From: Planctomycetota bacterium
GTDB taxonomy: Bacteria; Planctomycetota; JAJSAM01; JAJVHW01
Direction of reading: 5' to 3'
DNA: 64,000 nt
Assembly (NCBI GenBank): GCA_021776825.1
Contig: JAJFFG010000017.1
Span: 1 to 64,000 of the forward strand
In this document: piece after piece, positions 61,490 to 64,000 of the stretch
Numbering within the stretch: the first letter of the stretch is position 1
How the letters are laid out: each line of letters starts with the position of its first letter
Made by a program: the position numbers and the translations under genes
Notes under the pieces: generated by a model
The model's database searches: none
Told to the model about the DNA's origin: nothing
What the model saw: the letters and a program-made list of their open reading frames with translations, nothing else

Positions 61490-61908
61490 GTGCCGACCGC
61501 CCCCCGCCGCCCCGTCGCTGGAGCTGGGCCGTCCTCCGCGCCGCCGCCCTCGGCCTCGGGATCGTCGCGATGGTGGGGTGGCCAGTCAGGGCCACGTGCG
61601 ACCTCAGGGAGTTCTCTGGCGGACTTGGCGTTCGGCTCGGTCCCGCTCCGACCATCGACTGCGACTGGTGGAATGCGGGACCTGGAGGGTGCGAGGACGC
61701 CGTGAACTGTGTTGCGTCGATCCCGTGGGCGCTTATCGCCGCGCGTACGGGAGAGGCCATGGACGACGACGGGGCGCCGCGGAAGCACCGGCTCAGGGCC
61801 ACTGTGGACGCCTGTGAGCGCTCCATCTCTGGCTACGAAGGTGCCAGCCGGCGACGAGCTCGTGGGGACCCGCTCGAGTGGCTCGTGGGGTCCCCCGCCG
61901 GAGGTTGA
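61490..61908 (+). pseudogene. Small AWP-type membrane protein C2 (module copy 2), frameshifted
   Basis: The sequence RRWSWAVLRAAALGLGIVAM then VGWPVR matches C1, but the matching GTG start at 61490 is in another frame. Between start and WSW motif C1 has five C in a run and C2 has four (near 61510-61513). Restoring one C joins the frames. The downstream frame then stays open to 61908 with a Cys-containing outer domain unlike C1. Either a frameshifted gene or a homopolymer sequencing error. Confidence 0.5.
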
Positions 61909-61993
61909 GGGCGGGGTCTCCGGTGCGAGATCAAAGGCGTGAACACCCTGCAGGTCATCGGTCCCCCGCGCGAGACGCTCAGCCGCTCGGCGC

Positions 61994-61999
61994 TATGAT
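61994..61999 (+). promoter_or_regulatory. -10 box of a probable leaderless promoter (TATGAT)
   Basis: TATGAT, six bases, then the ATG at 62006; the closest to the TATAAT consensus in this set. Confidence 0.65.
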
Positions 62000-62005
62000 C
62001 GCCGC

Positions 62006-62395
62006 ATGACGCGCATCCGCACCGTCGCTGTTGCCCTCGCGATGGTCGTCGCAGCGGCGGTGGCTCTTGGTCTCTTGGGTGCCGCGCCGACAGCTGCCCC
62101 GGCGTCCGTCTGGGGCGTCGGAGCGACCGTCCCCGGGGAGCCGTGGCTCTGGATGCCGACGGAGTACCGGCTTGGCCCTGCTCGAACCGAGCCGAACCTC
62201 GAGGACCTCGGGTGGACTGAGAGGCTCCTCGAGAACAACGACCTCCTTCGGCTCGGTCGTTCCACGACCCGGCTAGACGACCTACGACGTCTCCTGCGCC
62301 TCAGGTCTCGGTCGTACGGCGACTACCATCTCTCTGACGGACTCGTCGAGGACGGCGACCTGACTTGGCGGCGATACGATCTCGACGAGTACTAG
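62006..62395 (+). CDS. Hypothetical exported protein with WRRYD end
   Basis: 129 residues. N-terminal signal or anchor (VAVALAMVVAAAVALGLLGA). A Leu/Arg-rich middle (RLLENNDLLRLGRSTTRLDD) precedes a C-terminus ending LTWRRYDLDEY. The TWRRYD motif is shared with 53173-53637. Function unknown. Its end overlaps the convergent gene by four bases. Confidence 0.6.
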   Translation: MTRIRTVAVALAMVVAAAVALGLLGAAPTAAPASVWGVGATVPGEPWLWMPTEYRLGPARTEPNLEDLGWTERLLENNDLLRLGRSTTRLDDLRRLLRLRSRSYGDYHLSDGLVEDGDLTWRRYDLDEY

Positions 62396-63132
62396 CTCGG
62401 AGATGGCTCGCTCCCCCCCGAGGCGCGCACTCGCGTGACGTCCACACCGAGCAGCCCTCCGGCCTCGGCGAGTATTGCCCGGTACGCGCTCGGCACGATC
62501 TTGCATGCGAGCATCGCCTGGCTGTGGCTGAGCACGGCGTCGGTGTCGCGGTGACGGGCGAGCGTGGAGTAACTCCAGTGCGGGCCACCCGACAGCGCCG
62601 GATACACGTCGTAGCTCCCCTCTCCCCCAACGGCCTCCGCGATCTGTCGCCGATCGGGGAGGAACTTCACGTCGCTGTCGATGACCGTGGCGAGCGCGTC
62701 GGCCTCGTCCTCCGGGAGTGCGATGCCCGCCGCTGCGACACCCTTGAGGAACTGCCGCACCGCGTTCTTCTCCACGCGAGCCAGTCGAGCATCTGGGTCT
62801 TGGGCCACCCAGCCGATGAGAAACGCGCCCTCCCAGAGCTGCCGCGCGAGAAGGATGTTCGCTGCGACATGGATCTTTCGATCGGGAGCCGGCGGGTCCG
62901 GCGGGGCCAGCAGCGCCAAGAACGCATCCACGACTTCATCGGCCTCGCACCACGCGAGGAGCGCGAACACCGGCACGCCAGCATCGGCACGTCGAGGGCG
63001 TAACTCTCGAGAGAGAGCGCGCAGCGCCAGCGTGTCGGACTCCGCTCGCGCCAGTGCGATTGTGTCCGAGGCTGTGAAAATGGCGCGCTGCTCGGCCGCC
63101 GGGGCGGGATCTCCGGGTGCGGTCTGGCTCAT
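62392..63132 (-). CDS. Hypothetical cytoplasmic protein, possibly DUF5677-like
   Basis: 246 residues, largely helical, without signal or membrane helix. HVAANILLARQLWEGAFLIG, then WVAQDPDARLARVEKNAV, and GPHWSYSTLARHRD resemble DUF5677-type proteins, but I am not sure. TAGCCT lies six bases before the ATG (leaderless type), and an inverted repeat lies just upstream. Confidence 0.6.
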   Translation of the reverse strand: MSQTAPGDPAPAAEQRAIFTASDTIALARAESDTLALRALSRELRPRRADAGVPVFALLAWCEADEVVDAFLALLAPPDPPAPDRKIHVAANILLARQLWEGAFLIGWVAQDPDARLARVEKNAVRQFLKGVAAAGIALPEDEADALATVIDSDVKFLPDRRQIAEAVGGEGSYDVYPALSGGPHWSYSTLARHRDTDAVLSHSQAMLACKIVPSAYRAILAEAGGLLGVDVTRVRASGGSEPSPS

Positions 63133-63138
63133 GCCTGC

Positions 63139-63144
63139 AGGCTA
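63139..63144 (-). promoter_or_regulatory. -10 box of a probable leaderless promoter (TAGCCT)
   Basis: TAGCCT, six bases, then the ATG at 63132. Confidence 0.5.
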
Positions 63145-63157
63145 TGCACCCCAGCAG

Positions 63158-63196
63158 ACGTGTTACCTACCGTGTTACCGATCTCGGGTAACACGG
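63158..63196 (-). promoter_or_regulatory. Operator-like inverted repeat with an extra half-site
   Basis: CCGTGTTACC (63170-63179) and GGTAACACGG (63187-63196) are perfect reverse complements around seven bases. A further half-site GTGTTACC lies at 63160-63167. It sits 14 bases upstream of the predicted -10 of the gene at 62392-63132, over the -35 position. This is typical of a transcription-factor site. Confidence 0.55.
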
Positions 63197-63244
63197 CGGT
63201 ATCTCGGGTGATCTCAAGTCACATCGGAGCCCCATCAACGAGAA

Positions 63245-63274
63245 CAGGCGCAAGAGCCTAAACCCTTGCGCCTG
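63245..63274 (-). terminator. Terminator of the tRNA-Tyr transcript
   Basis: CAGGCGCAAG (63245-63254) pairs perfectly with CTTGCGCCTG (63265-63274), with a ten-base loop, 14 bases after the tRNA 3' end. On the minus strand it is followed by TTCTCGTT, a weak T-rich tract. Confidence 0.6.
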
Positions 63275-63288
63275 CTGATCTTATGCGG

Positions 63289-63374
63289 TGGTGGGCGGTG
63301 CTGGATTTGAACCAGCGAAGGCGTACGCCGCCAGATTTACAGTCTGGTCCCATTGACCACTCGGGCAACCGCCC
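63289..63374 (-). tRNA. trnY: tRNA-Tyr (GUA)
   Basis: Acceptor GGGCGGT/ACCGCCC, anticodon stem CCAGA/TCTGG with loop CTGTAAA (anticodon GTA). Long variable arm and T-arm CTGGTTCAAATCCAG. Discriminator A with an encoded CCA (63289-63291). Corresponds to E. coli tyrU. Confidence 0.96.
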
Positions 63375-63425
63375 ACCGTTGATGTCGCACACCCCCCGGA
63401 GGGGGTCTCGGAGCGCGGCCGGCGG

Positions 63426-63497
<72 letters not shown>

Positions 63498-63537
63498 CAC
63501 AACTCCGAGCGGCGCATTCTGGGCCAGCGCGCGGGAG

Positions 63538-63556
63538 GCCGGGAAGGATTCCCGGC
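63538..63556 (-). other. Hairpin between aroC and tRNA-Thr
   Basis: GCCGGGAA (63538-63545) pairs perfectly with TTCCCGGC (63549-63556) around a three-base loop. No T-run on the minus strand. May end aroC transcription or mark tRNA processing. Confidence 0.4.
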
Positions 63557-63611
63557 GTCGACTTCGACGAGACCTCTCAGGCCGCGCTCGTGCCGCCGTC
63601 AGGCAGCCGTC

Positions 63612-64000
63612 TCACGCTCGAAAGAGCTCGTCGCACGCACGCCGGTGCGCCTCGAGCCGCGTGTGCACCTCGGCCAACGAATCGCCGCCCGTCTTCTCGA
63701 GGACGACGCGCGCCAACTCGAAGGCGACGACGCACTCGGCGACGACCGACGCCCGCGGCGCCGCACACACGTCGCTGCGCTGTCGCGCCGCGTCGACTTC
63801 CTCGCCCGTTCGCACGTCGACGCTGCGGAGCGAACGACGCAGAGACGCGAGGGGCTTCATCGCCACACGGACCACGACGTCCTCGCCGTTCGTCATCCCA
63901 CCCTCGATGCCACCGGAGCGATTCGTGGGTCGGCGCGTCCCGCCCTCGCCATCCGGCACGATCTCGTCGTGCACCTCGGAGCCGGGCAGGCGTGCACTGG
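63612..64000 (-). CDS. aroC: Chorismate synthase (C-terminal part)
   Basis: Last enzyme of the shikimate pathway, making chorismate from EPSP with reduced FMN. Only the last about 129 codons are in the window; the gene continues past its right edge. RSGGIEGGMTNGEDVVVRVA is the family signature. It is followed by MKP and, further on, RSDVCAAPRASVVAECVVAF. It ends ACDELFRA. Upstream of tRNA-Thr(UGU) on the same strand. Confidence 0.93.
   Translation of the reverse strand, partial: SARLPGSEVHDEIVPDGEGGTRRPTNRSGGIEGGMTNGEDVVVRVAMKPLASLRRSLRSVDVRTGEEVDAARQRSDVCAAPRASVVAECVVAFELARVVLEKTGGDSLAEVHTRLEAHRRACDELFRA

Noticed and set aside
42951-63288. A prophage or integrative element in the accessory segment.
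   Set aside because: No integrase, transposase, phage structural gene or terminal direct repeat was found; only the position next to tRNA-Tyr suggests integration.

Overview
The window is a chromosomal segment of a high-GC bacterium. The backbone is the classic ribosomal/RNA-polymerase supercluster, all on the minus strand: tRNA-Gly, tRNA-Thr, tuf, tRNA-Trp, secE, nusG, rplK, rplA, rplJ, rplL, rpoB, rpoC, rpsL, rpsG, fusA, then the S10, spc and alpha operons from rpsJ to rplQ. The EF-Tu has a switch I that reads KTVTI where most bacteria have RGITI. From memory, that variant is the form seen in Planctomycetota such as Rhodopirellula. With the high GC, the absence of rpmD and rpmG from their usual places, and the many secreted Ig-like and TPR proteins of unknown function, a deep, high-GC planctomycete is the best guess. 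This assignment is an inference.

Layout. 0-2.3 kb: a secreted Big_5 protein (minus). 2.4-4.2 kb: aspS (minus). 4.4-7.1 kb: ndk, a TPR lipoprotein and a coiled-coil secreted protein (plus). 7.2-10.5 kb: ribD, miaB and a conserved orphan downstream of rplQ (minus). 10.6-42.6 kb: the translation/transcription supercluster. It is broken only by short spacers carrying hairpins and repeats: rplO/secY, rpsJ/rplC, a terminator after fusA, rplL/rpoB, nusG/rplK and tuf/trpT. 42.6-43.0 kb: tRNA-Thr(GGU) and tRNA-Gly(UCC).

43.0-63.3 kb: an accessory segment with genes on both strands. It holds an MscS channel, the tRNA hydroxylase MiaE with a small lipoprotein, DNA polymerase IV, a truncated haemoglobin, a Rid protein, an MFS exporter, a DUF1579 protein, a redoxin-like TPR protein lacking its nucleophilic Cys, a VOC protein, an AraC-MGMT repair protein, a 975-residue TPR protein and a nest of very small membrane proteins. 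The segment sits between tRNA-Tyr(GUA)/tRNA-Thr(UGU) at 63.3-63.5 kb and tRNA-Gly/tRNA-Thr/tuf. In Escherichia coli these same four tRNA genes are contiguous (thrU-tyrU-glyT-thrT-tufB), so the segment looks like a 20-kb interruption of an ancestral cluster. The window ends inside aroC.

Two observations stand out. First, at least ten genes between 51.4 and 63.2 kb start exactly six bases after a TANNNT hexamer and lack a Shine-Dalgarno sequence. This is the architecture of leaderless mRNAs, and it contrasts with the SD-led starts seen at many other genes, including several in the accessory segment. Second, at 59.1-61.9 kb a three-gene module of tiny single-pass membrane proteins, with its promoter, occurs twice. 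The second copy has an in-frame TGA in its first gene and a one-base deletion in a C-run in its third. Relatives of these proteins lie elsewhere in the segment. I recognise no known family for them.
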